From the NCBI RefSeq assembly GCF_000023465.1, contig NC_014041.1, positions 4,145,501 to 4,209,500 on the forward strand: a DNA stretch of 64,000 nucleotides, given 5' to 3'. The translations under genes were made by a program, and so were the position numbers. Under the pieces are notes generated by a model that made no database searches, was not told the DNA's origin, and was given only the letters and a program-made list of their open reading frames with translations. Positions 38,595 through 47,070 of the stretch are shown here, one piece after another. Within the stretch, counting starts at the first letter, position 1. Every line of letters begins with the position of its first letter. The DNA is from Zunongwangia profunda SM-A87. GTDB lineage: Bacteria > Bacteroidota > Bacteroidia > Flavobacteriales > Flavobacteriaceae.

Positions 38595-40040
38595 ATGAAA
38601 ACAAGAATAAAAAAATCGATAGTTATGCTTTCAGCAGCAGTAATGTCTCTTACTGCCTGCGAAACAGCCGAATTTGGATCATTAAACGAAAACCCAAATG
38701 AACCAACAAGCGCTTCACCAAGTATTTTACTATCAAATGTCGAAGGTGCAGTTTCAAATTACGTAGCTGCCACGACTCCAAATCTATATGTTCAATACTT
38801 ATCAAATGGGCAGTATGACGAAGAATCCAGATATCAAACACTAAATTGGTCATATGAATACTGGTATGGCGTTTTAACCGATTTAAATAGAATAATTGCA
38901 CTCAATACAAATGAGGAAACTAAAGAAGAAGTATCTGCCAGTGATGCATCAAATGCAAACCAAATAGCTGTAGCTACTATATTAAGAGTTTATATATTTC
39001 AGGGAATGACGAACCGTTGGGGCAGACTCCCTTATACAGAAGCTTTAGGAGGATTGGGTAATCAATTTCCTGTTTATGATTCTCAGGAAGAAATCTACAA
39101 AGGGCTTTTTGCAGAACTTGATTCCGCTTTAGGAATGATTGAAGCTGGTAGTGGTCCCAATGGAGATTACTTATTTGGAGGAGATATGACAAGATGGGAA
39201 CAATTTGGGCAAACTCTCAAAATGGTTATGGGCTTAAGACTTTCTGAAGCAGATCCTACATTAGGAAAAACTAAATTCAACGAAGCTCTCGGTAACGTAA
39301 TCACTTCGAATACAGAAAACTTTTTTTACCCTTACTTAGGTGATGAAAATAATGATAACCCCTGGGAAGATAGGTTTTATGCTCCAAGTTTCCGTAGAGA
39401 TTATTTAGTTAGTGATGTTTTTGTAAATGCTCTGATAGGATCTGGAAACTCCACCACTCCTGAAGATCCCAGACTAGCTAAAATGGCAGAACCTGCATTA
39501 AACAGCGGTACTTTTGTTGGAGCTCCTTACGGAAAATCTAACTCTGACACAGATAGTTACTCATTCATTACTCAAGATATAATTAATAATATGCAAGCTC
39601 CACTATATATGTTTACATATGCAGAGGTCTTATTTGCTAGAGCTGAAGCCGCTGCATTAGGATGGACTTCTGAAGATGCATCAAGTTTATACGAAGATGC
39701 AATAGCAGCTTCTATGGCTCAATGGAGAGTTTCTGACTCTGCTGCAAATGCTTATATCGCGTCCAATCCATATACAGGTTTGGAATCTATAGGCTATGAA
39801 AAATGGGTTGCTCTTTACTTACAGGGATATGACTCTTGGGCAGAATGGAGAAGAATGTTAGCTGCCGGTTACGAAAAAGAGCTAACCGCTCCTGAAGATC
39901 TATTGAGTAATGCAACAGACATTCCAGACAGAGATGGATATCCGGCTACAGCACAATCTGTAAACGAACAAAATTATAATGATGCGATAGAAGCCCAAGG
40001 ACCAGATCTGTTAAATACAAAACTTTGGATTTTTAAATAA
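38595..40040 (+). CDS. SusD/RagB-family outer-membrane lipoprotein (copy 2)
   Basis: 481 residues with lipobox LTAC and Cys22 as lipidation site. 'NENPNEPTSASPSILLSNVE' after the signal, 'GDMTRWEQFGQTLKMVMGLR' in the middle and 'YEKWVALYLQGYDSWAEWRR' near the C-terminus are typical of SusD-like_2 lipoproteins. It is only distantly similar to the copy 1 SusD, much less than the two SusC N-termini are to each other. A terminator follows. Confidence 0.9.
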   Translation: MKTRIKKSIVMLSAAVMSLTACETAEFGSLNENPNEPTSASPSILLSNVEGAVSNYVAATTPNLYVQYLSNGQYDEESRYQTLNWSYEYWYGVLTDLNRIIALNTNEETKEEVSASDASNANQIAVATILRVYIFQGMTNRWGRLPYTEALGGLGNQFPVYDSQEEIYKGLFAELDSALGMIEAGSGPNGDYLFGGDMTRWEQFGQTLKMVMGLRLSEADPTLGKTKFNEALGNVITSNTENFFYPYLGDENNDNPWEDRFYAPSFRRDYLVSDVFVNALIGSGNSTTPEDPRLAKMAEPALNSGTFVGAPYGKSNSDTDSYSFITQDIINNMQAPLYMFTYAEVLFARAEAAALGWTSEDASSLYEDAIAASMAQWRVSDSAANAYIASNPYTGLESIGYEKWVALYLQGYDSWAEWRRMLAAGYEKELTAPEDLLSNATDIPDRDGYPATAQSVNEQNYNDAIEAQGPDLLNTKLWIFK

Positions 40041-40055
40041 ATTTTATTTAACAAT

Positions 40056-40088
40056 TAAAAACCAGCCACTTAGCTGGTTTTTTTTTAT
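40056..40088 (+). terminator. intrinsic terminator after susCD copy 2
   Basis: Stem AACCAGC/GCTGGTT (40060-40066 with 40073-40079), 6-nt loop, then nine T in a row. It is 20 bp past the susD stop, matching the position of the terminator after copy 1. Confidence 0.9.
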
Positions 40089-40120
40089 TTTAGAACACAT
40101 TCATCACTAATCTACGAATA

Positions 40121-40816
40121 ATGAAAAAAATAAAAACTTTTGCAGTATACGCTATATTTATTTCTTCACTTTCTTCTCTAATGACTGCTCAAACAAGCCT
40201 GGGATCTTCTAATCTTGCCGACGGTGTAAAAGTTATGAGAAGCAATAGGAATTCTACTCCATTTTTAATGAACGAATTCAAAGTAGGCTATGGCGTTTAT
40301 GAGAATGGCGAGACCACAACACCACAAAAGATAAACTATGATGCTTATGGCAATTCCCTAGTTTATAAGGATGCGGGATCGGGACAGACCCTTAAAATGT
40401 TAGATGCAAAATTTGTAGGATTTATAATTAAATCTGAAGAAGGTGATGTAATCTTTGCTAAAATTGAAGGGAATGCTTTTGACAAAGAGAAGAATGAAGA
40501 AAGGTATTATCAATTGGTTTCTCCCCCGTCCAAAGCAGTTATTATTGAGTATGAAAAAGAATTCGATGATCCTAACGCAAATGGATGGACAAGTAGCCAG
40601 AACAATACAAAAACTGGTGAGTATGACATGGATACGAAATATTACATATTAAATAAAAACAAGAAATATGAAGAAGTAAAACTTAAAGAAAAATCTTTAC
40701 TGAAAGTATATAAAGACAAGAAAGATCAATTATCAAAGTACATTAAAACTAATAACATCGATATAGATTCACCTGAAGATATGGTTCCCCTTGTAGAATA
40801 TTATCTATCACTATAA
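40121..40816 (+). CDS. secreted protein of unknown function
   Basis: 231 residues with a clear signal peptide (MKKIKTFAVYAIFISSLSSLMTA, cut before QTS). The mature part has an N-terminal beta-rich region with 'TPFLMNEFKVGYGVYENG', seen in uncharacterised Flavobacteriaceae secreted proteins, and a Lys-rich helical C-terminus ending 'EDMVPLVEYYLSL'. No catalytic motif was recognised. It lies in the segment bracketed by the rlmB/rhomboid repeats, has no counterpart next to susCD copy 1, and stands between two terminators, so it is probably a single-gene transcript. Confidence 0.75.
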   Translation: MKKIKTFAVYAIFISSLSSLMTAQTSLGSSNLADGVKVMRSNRNSTPFLMNEFKVGYGVYENGETTTPQKINYDAYGNSLVYKDAGSGQTLKMLDAKFVGFIIKSEEGDVIFAKIEGNAFDKEKNEERYYQLVSPPSKAVIIEYEKEFDDPNANGWTSSQNNTKTGEYDMDTKYYILNKNKKYEEVKLKEKSLLKVYKDKKDQLSKYIKTNNIDIDSPEDMVPLVEYYLSL

Positions 40817-40841
40817 ATACTTTTTCAGAAACAACTGTATT

Positions 40842-40875
40842 AAAAAGAAGAGTTTAACTACTCTTCTTTTTGATT
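40842..40875 (+). terminator. intrinsic terminator after the secreted protein gene
   Basis: A perfect 12-bp stem AAAAAGAAGAGT/ACTCTTCTTTTT (40842-40853 with 40860-40871) with a 6-nt loop and T-rich 3' side, 26 bp past the stop codon. Confidence 0.85.
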
Positions 40876-40960
40876 TCATAAAAGTTATTAAATAATATAC
40901 TTTCGATTTGGAATATTCGAAATACAATAGATAGCTATATTGAGAAACAGAGAAAATATT

Positions 40961-41358
40961 GAAAATTCAGAACGACAAAGTGATATAGCGCAGATACGAC
41001 TATTATTCCAGAAAATGTTGGGTAATATAGAGACCGCAAAAACTTCAGCGGGAACCGCACTTATCCTCCCTTATCTGTAAAAGCGATCATATTAAAGATA
41101 CCGTTTTTTATATTCAGTAGACAGGAATTCAAAACGTTGCCGCTACAGAAAAAACTAATGAATAATCAACAATATCGACTTTAAAAAGCCTATACTAATC
41201 ATTATTGAGCTTAAGCCAAAATAGTCCCTCCATATCCTATCCTAATAAATCAGCGATCAAAAAGCTAAACATACCCTTCATCACACTGAAAATGCATCCT
41301 TAAATGTTTCTGTAGCCTGCAACCCTTTTTTCTATGAAGTAGTCCAAAACGCATTTAA
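40961..41358 (+). pseudogene. rlmB: decayed 3' half of a second rlmB gene
   Basis: About 400 bp aligning with 34341-34740 of the intact rlmB, with shared runs such as AAAACTTCAGC, TATCTGTAAA, GCCTATA and TTAAATGTTTCTGT, and the same terminal TAA at 41356-41358. The frame is broken by small indels and stops, for example TAG after the equivalent of motif 2 (IIELKPK-stop instead of IIMGNEAKG). The 5' half is not recognisable. The remnant's stop overlaps the stop of the convergent intact rhomboid gene. Confidence 0.85.
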
Positions 41359-41475
41359 TCTTTCTTATTTTTTTGCTCTTTATAGATATAATTGATTTCG
41401 ATCTTATCCTCCTGCTCATCTTCAGTAATTTCATCGGGTAGTTTTTCTATAAAATTCCCATGTTCATCGAAATGC
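40961..41475 (+). repeat. direct repeat of the rlmB/rhomboid junction, right copy
   Basis: Counterpart of 34341-34860. It consists of the rlmB remnant followed by the functional 3' end of the rhomboid gene. See the left copy. Confidence 0.75.
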
Positions 41476-42101
41476 CGCATAAAGTCATCCTCTTCTTCAT
41501 CATAATCAGGATGCTCCCATATATATTTAGGAGGTTCTGCTATATTTTTTTTAAAAATAAACGCAAAAAATAAGCCCACAATTAACCCAGAAAGATGTCC
41601 CTCCCATGAAATTTCAGGATCGATCGGCGTAACATACCATAACAATCCCCCATAGAGAAAAACGACCATTAGCGAAAGCGCAACTAATCGATAATATTTG
41701 GAGAAAATTCCCTTAAAAAATAAAAATGAAGCCAGTAAATAAATAATTCCACTGGCCCCTATATGATAAGCAGGTCTTGCTATTAACCAGGTAATAAAGC
41801 CAGTGAATAAAAAACCATATCCTAAAACCTTCCAGCTAATACTTTTATAGAAATAAAAGAGTGCCATTGAAAGCACAAAAAGCGGTATAGTATTATTGAA
41901 TAAATGTTTTATTCCACTATGAATAAAAGGTGAAAAAATAATACCCAACAAGCCACTAAGCTTTCTGGGAAAAATCCCCAAATAATTAAAATTTACCCCA
42001 AATCGAACTTCTATCCAAAAAACAATCCAGATAGCAAGGATAAACAGCACAGGATAGCCCACTACACCCGGGGTAAAATTAAAATCAGTTTTTCGATTCA
42101 C
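41355..42101 (-). CDS. rhomboid-family intramembrane serine protease
   Basis: 248 residues with a GTG start at 42101. Six membrane spans are visible. The conserved 'HSGIKHLFNNTIPLFVLS' (HL-x2-N in span 2), the nucleophile in 'IGASGIIYLLA' (GxSG) and the catalytic His in 'WEGHLSGLIVG' are all intact, so an active Ser-His protease is expected in the inner membrane. The C-terminal cytosolic tail is acidic ('EEEDDF', 'EDEQEDK'). Its 3' end meets the rlmB remnant; a broken copy of its tail lies after intact rlmB. It diverges from rarA. Confidence 0.9.
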   Translation of the reverse strand: MNRKTDFNFTPGVVGYPVLFILAIWIVFWIEVRFGVNFNYLGIFPRKLSGLLGIIFSPFIHSGIKHLFNNTIPLFVLSMALFYFYKSISWKVLGYGFLFTGFITWLIARPAYHIGASGIIYLLASFLFFKGIFSKYYRLVALSLMVVFLYGGLLWYVTPIDPEISWEGHLSGLIVGLFFAFIFKKNIAEPPKYIWEHPDYDEEEDDFMRHFDEHGNFIEKLPDEITEDEQEDKIEINYIYKEQKNKKD

Positions 42102-42175
42102 ACTTAAAAGATTTAAAATAATACTACAAAAAAATAACCAATATCACTTAACAGAGATTTTGTCATTCTAATTTT

Positions 42176-42183
42176 TACATTTG
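42176..42183 (+). promoter_or_regulatory. -7 box of rarA, nearly leaderless
   Basis: TACATTTG, exact TAnnTTTG, lies 4 nt before the ATG at 42188 (TACATTTG-CAAA-ATG), the same arrangement as rlmB. No TTTG at the standard -33 distance. Confidence 0.5.
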
Positions 42184-42187
42184 CAAA

Positions 42188-43462
42188 ATGAATGAGCCAT
42201 TAGCAGAGAGACTTCGACCAAAAACATTAGACCAGTATTTGAGTCAGACGCACCTTATTGGCGAAAAAGGTGCTTTACGCCAACAAATTAAGCGAGGTAT
42301 TATCCCTTCCATGATTTTTTGGGGACCTCCAGGTGTTGGCAAGACAACTCTAGCTAATATTATTGCCAACGAATCAGATCGACCTTTTTTCACTTTAAGT
42401 GCAATTAGTAGTGGAGTAAAAGATGTACGTGAAGTTATTGAGAAGGCGAAGCGAAGCGATGGATTATTCACGACAAAAAGTCCGATTCTATTTATCGATG
42501 AGATTCACCGCTTTAGTAAATCACAACAAGACTCCCTATTAGGAGCGGTAGAAAAAGGCTGGGTTACCTTAATTGGTGCTACTACTGAAAATCCAAGTTT
42601 CGAGGTCATCTCGGCTTTGCTTTCCAGATGCCAGGTATATGTTTTAAAACCCTTTTCTAAAGAAGATCTAATCGCATTGCTAAACAGGGCAATGAAAGAA
42701 GATAAAATAATTGCTTCTAAAAATATCAAATTAAAGGAAACCGAGGCTATTTTAAGACTCAGTGGTGGTGATGCCAGAAAATTGTTAAACATCTTTGAGT
42801 TACTGGTAAACTCCAGCGATGAAGGCACTGAAATTACGAATGATATGGTTTTTGAAAAAGTACAACAAAACACTGTGCTTTACGATAAAACCGGGGAACA
42901 GCATTATGATATCATTTCAGCATTCATAAAATCCATTCGGGGTAGTGATCCTAATGGAGCGGTATATTGGTTAGCCCGAATGATTGAAGGTGGTGAAGAT
43001 GTAAAATTTATCGCAAGAAGAATGCTTATTTTAGCCAGCGAAGACATTGGTAATGCTAACCCTACTGCTTTGGTTATTGCCAATAATACCTTCCAGGCTG
43101 TAAACACCATTGGTTACCCTGAAGCCCGGATTATATTAAGCCAATGTGCTACTTACCTGGCCACCTCGCCAAAGAGCAATGCGGCGTACGAAGCGATTGG
43201 TAAAGCTTTGAGCCTGGTTAAAAAAACCGGCAATTTACCAGTACCCCTGGAAATTAGAAACGCTCCAACAAAACTAATGAAAGATTTAGGCTATGGTGAA
43301 AATTACAAATATGCCCATAGCTATGAAGGCAATTTTGTTAAAGCTGAATTTTTACCGGACGAGATTCGAAATACCATTCTCTACGAACCGGGAAATAATT
43401 CCAGAGAAAACTCACAGCGCGAATTTCTTAAGAAACGTTGGTCTGGTAAATACAATTACTAA
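42188..43462 (+). CDS. rarA: replication-associated recombination protein RarA (MgsA), AAA+ ATPase
   Basis: 424 residues. 'LAERLRPKTLDQYLSQTHLI' at the N-terminus, Walker A 'GPPGVGKTT' (46-54), Walker B 'ILFIDEIHRF', sensor 'GATTENPSFEV' and the C-terminal tetramerisation domain with 'EDIGNANPTALVIA' match RarA/WRNIP1. It acts at stalled replication forks and is related to the clamp-loader family. Its last 4 bp overlap the convergent gene at 43459. Confidence 0.95.
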   Translation: MNEPLAERLRPKTLDQYLSQTHLIGEKGALRQQIKRGIIPSMIFWGPPGVGKTTLANIIANESDRPFFTLSAISSGVKDVREVIEKAKRSDGLFTTKSPILFIDEIHRFSKSQQDSLLGAVEKGWVTLIGATTENPSFEVISALLSRCQVYVLKPFSKEDLIALLNRAMKEDKIIASKNIKLKETEAILRLSGGDARKLLNIFELLVNSSDEGTEITNDMVFEKVQQNTVLYDKTGEQHYDIISAFIKSIRGSDPNGAVYWLARMIEGGEDVKFIARRMLILASEDIGNANPTALVIANNTFQAVNTIGYPEARIILSQCATYLATSPKSNAAYEAIGKALSLVKKTGNLPVPLEIRNAPTKLMKDLGYGENYKYAHSYEGNFVKAEFLPDEIRNTILYEPGNNSRENSQREFLKKRWSGKYNY

Positions 43463-44283
43463 TGCTGAAGTTTATATGTCGTTTTAACAGACTTACCGGC
43501 CTGACGATCAAAAATTTCCACAACAAGATCCCCGTTATCGGCGAAATAAGCCATCCCCTGTTTTGTTAGGGAGTTATAAATAAAATTATCCGATCCATCT
43601 GAATCTATGAGCATGGCAAAAGGTTCTGCCATTCCTTTTTGATAAAAACCGTAACCCGATTCGTTTTCTTCTAAAAAATAAAGAGCCTTGTCATTGGTAT
43701 AAAACTTACCTTTAGTTGCTCCTATAGTAGCATCTTCTACGTCCATTTCATTTTGCTCAACGTCTTCAACTTCTTTCTCTGCTGCATTGGTCGCTTCAGT
43801 GGTACTAGAAACTGCTACTGATTCTTTTTTTGGAGTTTCGGCAACTATTGGGTCTTCGCTATATGTATAATTTAGATCCTCTAAAGAGGTAAAAGCATCT
43901 CTTAAAGCTTCATGATAAGCTTTTTTATAGTCCTTCTCTCTACTCCTACCCTCTTCCGAAGCATACACCACATTCCCATAACAATCTTTTAGCTGAAAAA
44001 CCATCTTAGTAACAAACAGTCCTGAATTATTCTGAACATCAGCTTCCAGTGCCAGACAATTATTAGATTGCAGTTCTGCCGGCTTTTCTGCGCTTTTCAT
44101 TACGGTTGAAAAGCCATATTTTTCTAATAAAAATTTGGTCAATGCATTAAGCTGATACTGATTTTTCTCTTTGGCAAATTCAAACTTTTCAGGTACGATT
44201 ACATATTTATAATCGTTAACACTTTTTTGCCCATAAGTAATTACCGTAAAGAATATCGCGAATAAAACTAAAAGTTTTTTCAT
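43459..44283 (-). CDS. secreted/periplasmic protein of unknown function
   Basis: 274 residues with a signal peptide (MKKLLVLFAIFFTVITYG, then QKS). The first about 130 mature residues contain 'YKYVIVPEKFEFAKEKNQYQ', found in uncharacterised Flavobacteriaceae proteins. A low-complexity Glu/Ala/Val stretch follows (about residues 145-190), then a beta-rich C-terminal part. No known catalytic motif was recognised. It is the last gene of the reverse cluster that starts at 49356. Confidence 0.75.
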   Translation of the reverse strand: MKKLLVLFAIFFTVITYGQKSVNDYKYVIVPEKFEFAKEKNQYQLNALTKFLLEKYGFSTVMKSAEKPAELQSNNCLALEADVQNNSGLFVTKMVFQLKDCYGNVVYASEEGRSREKDYKKAYHEALRDAFTSLEDLNYTYSEDPIVAETPKKESVAVSSTTEATNAAEKEVEDVEQNEMDVEDATIGATKGKFYTNDKALYFLEENESGYGFYQKGMAEPFAMLIDSDGSDNFIYNSLTKQGMAYFADNGDLVVEIFDRQAGKSVKTTYKLQH

Positions 44284-44340
44284 AATTATAAGTATTTAAA
44301 AATCGGTGTAAAATAACAAATATGGCTTGTATTACCTAAA

Positions 44341-45030
44341 TTAGAGATACAGATTAATATTTTTTAAATTATTCAAACCTATAACATCATTATAGGTCGA
44401 CTTATTGTAATAGTCAAAATAAATCGTCTGCAAACCAAAATCGGCAGCACCAATAATATCAGCTTCATAATTATCACCTATCATTACTGATGTTTGCGGT
44501 ATTGCATTTGCTTTTCTTAAGGAGATATCAAAAATATCAGGGTGTGGCTTTTTTACTCCTGCTTCCTCAGAAGTAGTGATGGTATCAAAATAGCTTAGGA
44601 TATTAGAGTTCTTCAGTTTTCTATGCTGAACTTCTTCAAATCCGTTAGTAATAATATGAAGCTTATATTTTTTAGAAAGATAATCTAATGCTTCTATTCC
44701 GCCTTCCAATAGATGATTATATTCAGAAAGATAAAGAATATAATCGTTAGCTAATTTATTTACCATTACGTCTTCAACCTGATAGGAAAGCGCCACAAAA
44801 GAATCTTTTAATCTACCGTAACGCAATTTTTCTTTAGACACCAGATTTTTTCGATAATTCTCCCAATATTCATAATTGATAGGAATATAAATTTCCAAAA
44901 ACCGTGGAAGGTCCAGATCAATTTGATTCAGTTTAAAAATATATTCGAAAGTAAGCGCCGAGTTTTTATCGAAATCCCATAAGGTATGGTCCAAATCAAA
45001 AAAAACATGTGCTATATTATTCAATTTCAT
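44341..45030 (-). CDS. YjjG-like HAD-superfamily pyrimidine nucleotidase
   Basis: 229 residues. HAD motif I is 'FFDLDHTLWDF' (nucleophile Asp12, Asp14), motif II Thr in 'HIITNGFEEVQ', motif III Lys in 'AGVKKPHPDIFD' and motif IV in 'MIGDNYEADIIGA'. These, with the helical cap, match the YjjG family that removes phosphate from non-canonical pyrimidine nucleotides. Its start overlaps the preceding gene's end by 14 bp, suggesting coupled translation. Confidence 0.88.
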   Translation of the reverse strand: MKLNNIAHVFFDLDHTLWDFDKNSALTFEYIFKLNQIDLDLPRFLEIYIPINYEYWENYRKNLVSKEKLRYGRLKDSFVALSYQVEDVMVNKLANDYILYLSEYNHLLEGGIEALDYLSKKYKLHIITNGFEEVQHRKLKNSNILSYFDTITTSEEAGVKKPHPDIFDISLRKANAIPQTSVMIGDNYEADIIGAADFGLQTIYFDYYNKSTYNDVIGLNNLKNINLYL

Positions 45031-46306
45031 GAATCTGCTTTAATAGTGAATAATATCTTTTATTATTGTAATATTCAGAAAAATCCTCATTCTTAAAAAT
45101 CGCCCTAAAAGTTCCGTCTACTTCTTTGACCCTTTCATGAATTTTAGCGATTTCCTTTTTCAATTCTTCAGAACCATATTTTTTTCCCACATTAGAATTA
45201 AAAATATAAGGGTGTATTTTAAGCGGACTGGTAATTTCTAAATTAATATCATAAAACAAATAAGAAAAACTAGTTCCCGCCCTAAAACCCAGATCGTCTG
45301 GATAGCCCATAGAGTAATCGTTGTCAAATTCCAATTCTGCCAGGGTATTAAAATGTTCTGGAATTCCTAAATCATAACGGGCATTTAAAACATTTTCTAA
45401 TGGATAATGGATAATATTTTCTAAACGGAATTTTTCTGTCTTAAGTACTTTTAAAGTTTGTGAAGAATAATGCCCTAACAGCAAACCGATTTTAGCATAA
45501 TCTGAAACATATTTTATATTAGATCGATATGGGATCCTGTTATAATTTATATTCCTATCATACAAAGTAAAGTCGGATACCTTAAACATGAAGATTGCTG
45601 AAATTGAATGCTTTTTTATAAGGGAGACTAAATCATCAAAAACATCAAAAGGATCTTTCTTTATCTTCATCCAGGATTTTACACGATCAAAAAAACGATG
45701 AAAATGTAACTTCATAAGATCATTGCCCCAACCAACCACACTTCTAATAATCCCTTTATTATTAAACACAAATCCTTGTGCTACCGCAAAAATACTTTCT
45801 ACCTGAAACTGGGCATTTTTAAATTCCATCTCTGGGAATTTATCCCTTAAAACCTTTTTAAAATTCTGTGCCCAGAGATCTACAACCGGAGTTTTTAAAA
45901 AACTCTCTTTATAGGCAAGACTTTCTGAAACCGGAAATCTGCCCGCTTCATCTTTTACATGTGGCAGATATTCTTCGTAACGGGTAAGTAAATAAAAGGA
46001 GGCCGCAAAAATATCGAAAGGCAAATCACTATTTTCGCTAACGGGAAAGAAACAAACGGTATTACCCCATGGCTGTACTTTTATCTCTAATTCCCCAAAA
46101 CCATGCTCTAATAAAATATCGGTATTCTGAATAAAAAATTCATTTCCCAAAGCTTGCTTGCCGTAAGACATTTTAAAACCGTCATGCGCTACAAATTCCT
46201 CGATTTTAGAAGTAAACTTTATCTGAATCCCAAGCATATTAGTACAGATATGCTTAAAGATATAGATAATTCTCGGAGTAACTTTTTGGGTGTAGACCAG
46301 TAGCAT
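45017..46306 (-). CDS. polysaccharide-deacetylase-like protein with DUF7033-type N-terminus
   Basis: 429 residues. The N-terminal half ('PFDIFAASFYLLTRYEEYL', 'PVVDLWAQNF') and the C-terminal NodB-like part ('DYSMGYPDDLGFRAGTS') match a conserved Bacteroidetes family annotated as polysaccharide deacetylase. The usual metal-binding motifs look degenerate: where active members have D-D and H-x3-H patterns, this protein has 'FKVSDFTLYD' and 'LLGHYSSQT', so activity is doubtful. No signal peptide is evident. It lies between radC and the HAD gene in a tight cluster. Confidence 0.72.
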   Translation of the reverse strand: MLLVYTQKVTPRIIYIFKHICTNMLGIQIKFTSKIEEFVAHDGFKMSYGKQALGNEFFIQNTDILLEHGFGELEIKVQPWGNTVCFFPVSENSDLPFDIFAASFYLLTRYEEYLPHVKDEAGRFPVSESLAYKESFLKTPVVDLWAQNFKKVLRDKFPEMEFKNAQFQVESIFAVAQGFVFNNKGIIRSVVGWGNDLMKLHFHRFFDRVKSWMKIKKDPFDVFDDLVSLIKKHSISAIFMFKVSDFTLYDRNINYNRIPYRSNIKYVSDYAKIGLLLGHYSSQTLKVLKTEKFRLENIIHYPLENVLNARYDLGIPEHFNTLAELEFDNDYSMGYPDDLGFRAGTSFSYLFYDINLEITSPLKIHPYIFNSNVGKKYGSEELKKEIAKIHERVKEVDGTFRAIFKNEDFSEYYNNKRYYSLLKQIHEIE

Positions 46307-46317
46307 TGAGGGTAGTT

Positions 46318-47016
46318 TTATAAGATCGCTTCGTCTGCAAAGCTAAAATAGGACATTTCAGTTACAATTATATGATCCAGCACTTTTATATCCAGACTTT
46401 CTGAAGCAATCTTTAGTTTTTGGGTTAAATTCTTATCAGCTATACTAGGTTTTAAAGTTCCGGAAGGATGATTGTGCGCAAGGATTATAGCAACGGCTCC
46501 AAGCTCTAAAGCCTTTTTCATCGTAAGCCTTACATCTACTAATGTTCCTGTAATTCCACCTTTACTGAGTTGAAGCTTATCAATCACCTTATTGGAATTA
46601 TTTAAATAAATAATCCAAAATTCCTCGTGTGGTAATTCACCAATTAAGGGCTGCATTAATTCAAAAACAGATCTGCTTGATGTGATTTTGATTCTTTCTA
46701 AGGCACTTTCTAAACGTCTTCTTCGACCAAGCTCTAAAGCAGCGATTATAGTAATTGCTTTCGCTTCTCCAATTCCTTTAAACTTACAAAGCTGGCCAAC
46801 AGAAAGTTTCCCTAATTCGCTAAGATTATTTTGGGTAGCTGCTAAAATTCGTTTACTAAGCTCTACTGCGGTTTCTTTACGATTACCAGAACCTATTAAA
46901 ATAGCTATTAATTCAGAGTCACTTAAAGCAAGCTTCCCCTTTTTAAGTAATTTTTCCCGAGGCCTATCGTCTATAGCCCACTTTTTAATACTCAAGCCTT
47001 TTGATTGCTCTTCCAT
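46318..47016 (-). CDS. radC: RadC-family (JAB/MPN) protein
   Basis: 232 residues from ATG at 47016 (MEEQSKGLSIKKWA); a longer start at 47064 adds 16 residues not typical of the family. The N-terminal HhH-like part has 'RPREKLLKKG' and 'FKGIGEAKAITIIAALELGR'. The C-terminal JAB domain has the metal motif 'LAHNHPSGTLKPSIAD'. RadC's role in DNA repair is disputed; metalloprotease-like folds of this kind are often found with mobile DNA, but here it is in a housekeeping cluster. Confidence 0.9.
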   Translation of the reverse strand: MEEQSKGLSIKKWAIDDRPREKLLKKGKLALSDSELIAILIGSGNRKETAVELSKRILAATQNNLSELGKLSVGQLCKFKGIGEAKAITIIAALELGRRRRLESALERIKITSSRSVFELMQPLIGELPHEEFWIIYLNNSNKVIDKLQLSKGGITGTLVDVRLTMKKALELGAVAIILAHNHPSGTLKPSIADKNLTQKLKIASESLDIKVLDHIIVTEMSYFSFADEAIL

Positions 47017-47070
47017 ACCATTAAAATACAATAGATTACGAGAGCAATAAAGATTTTTCACCAATTAATT

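Noticed and set aside
40880..40920. TTTCGA/TCGAAA inverted repeat after the secreted-protein terminator
   Set aside because: Only six bases per arm with a long loop in AT-rich sequence; expected by chance.
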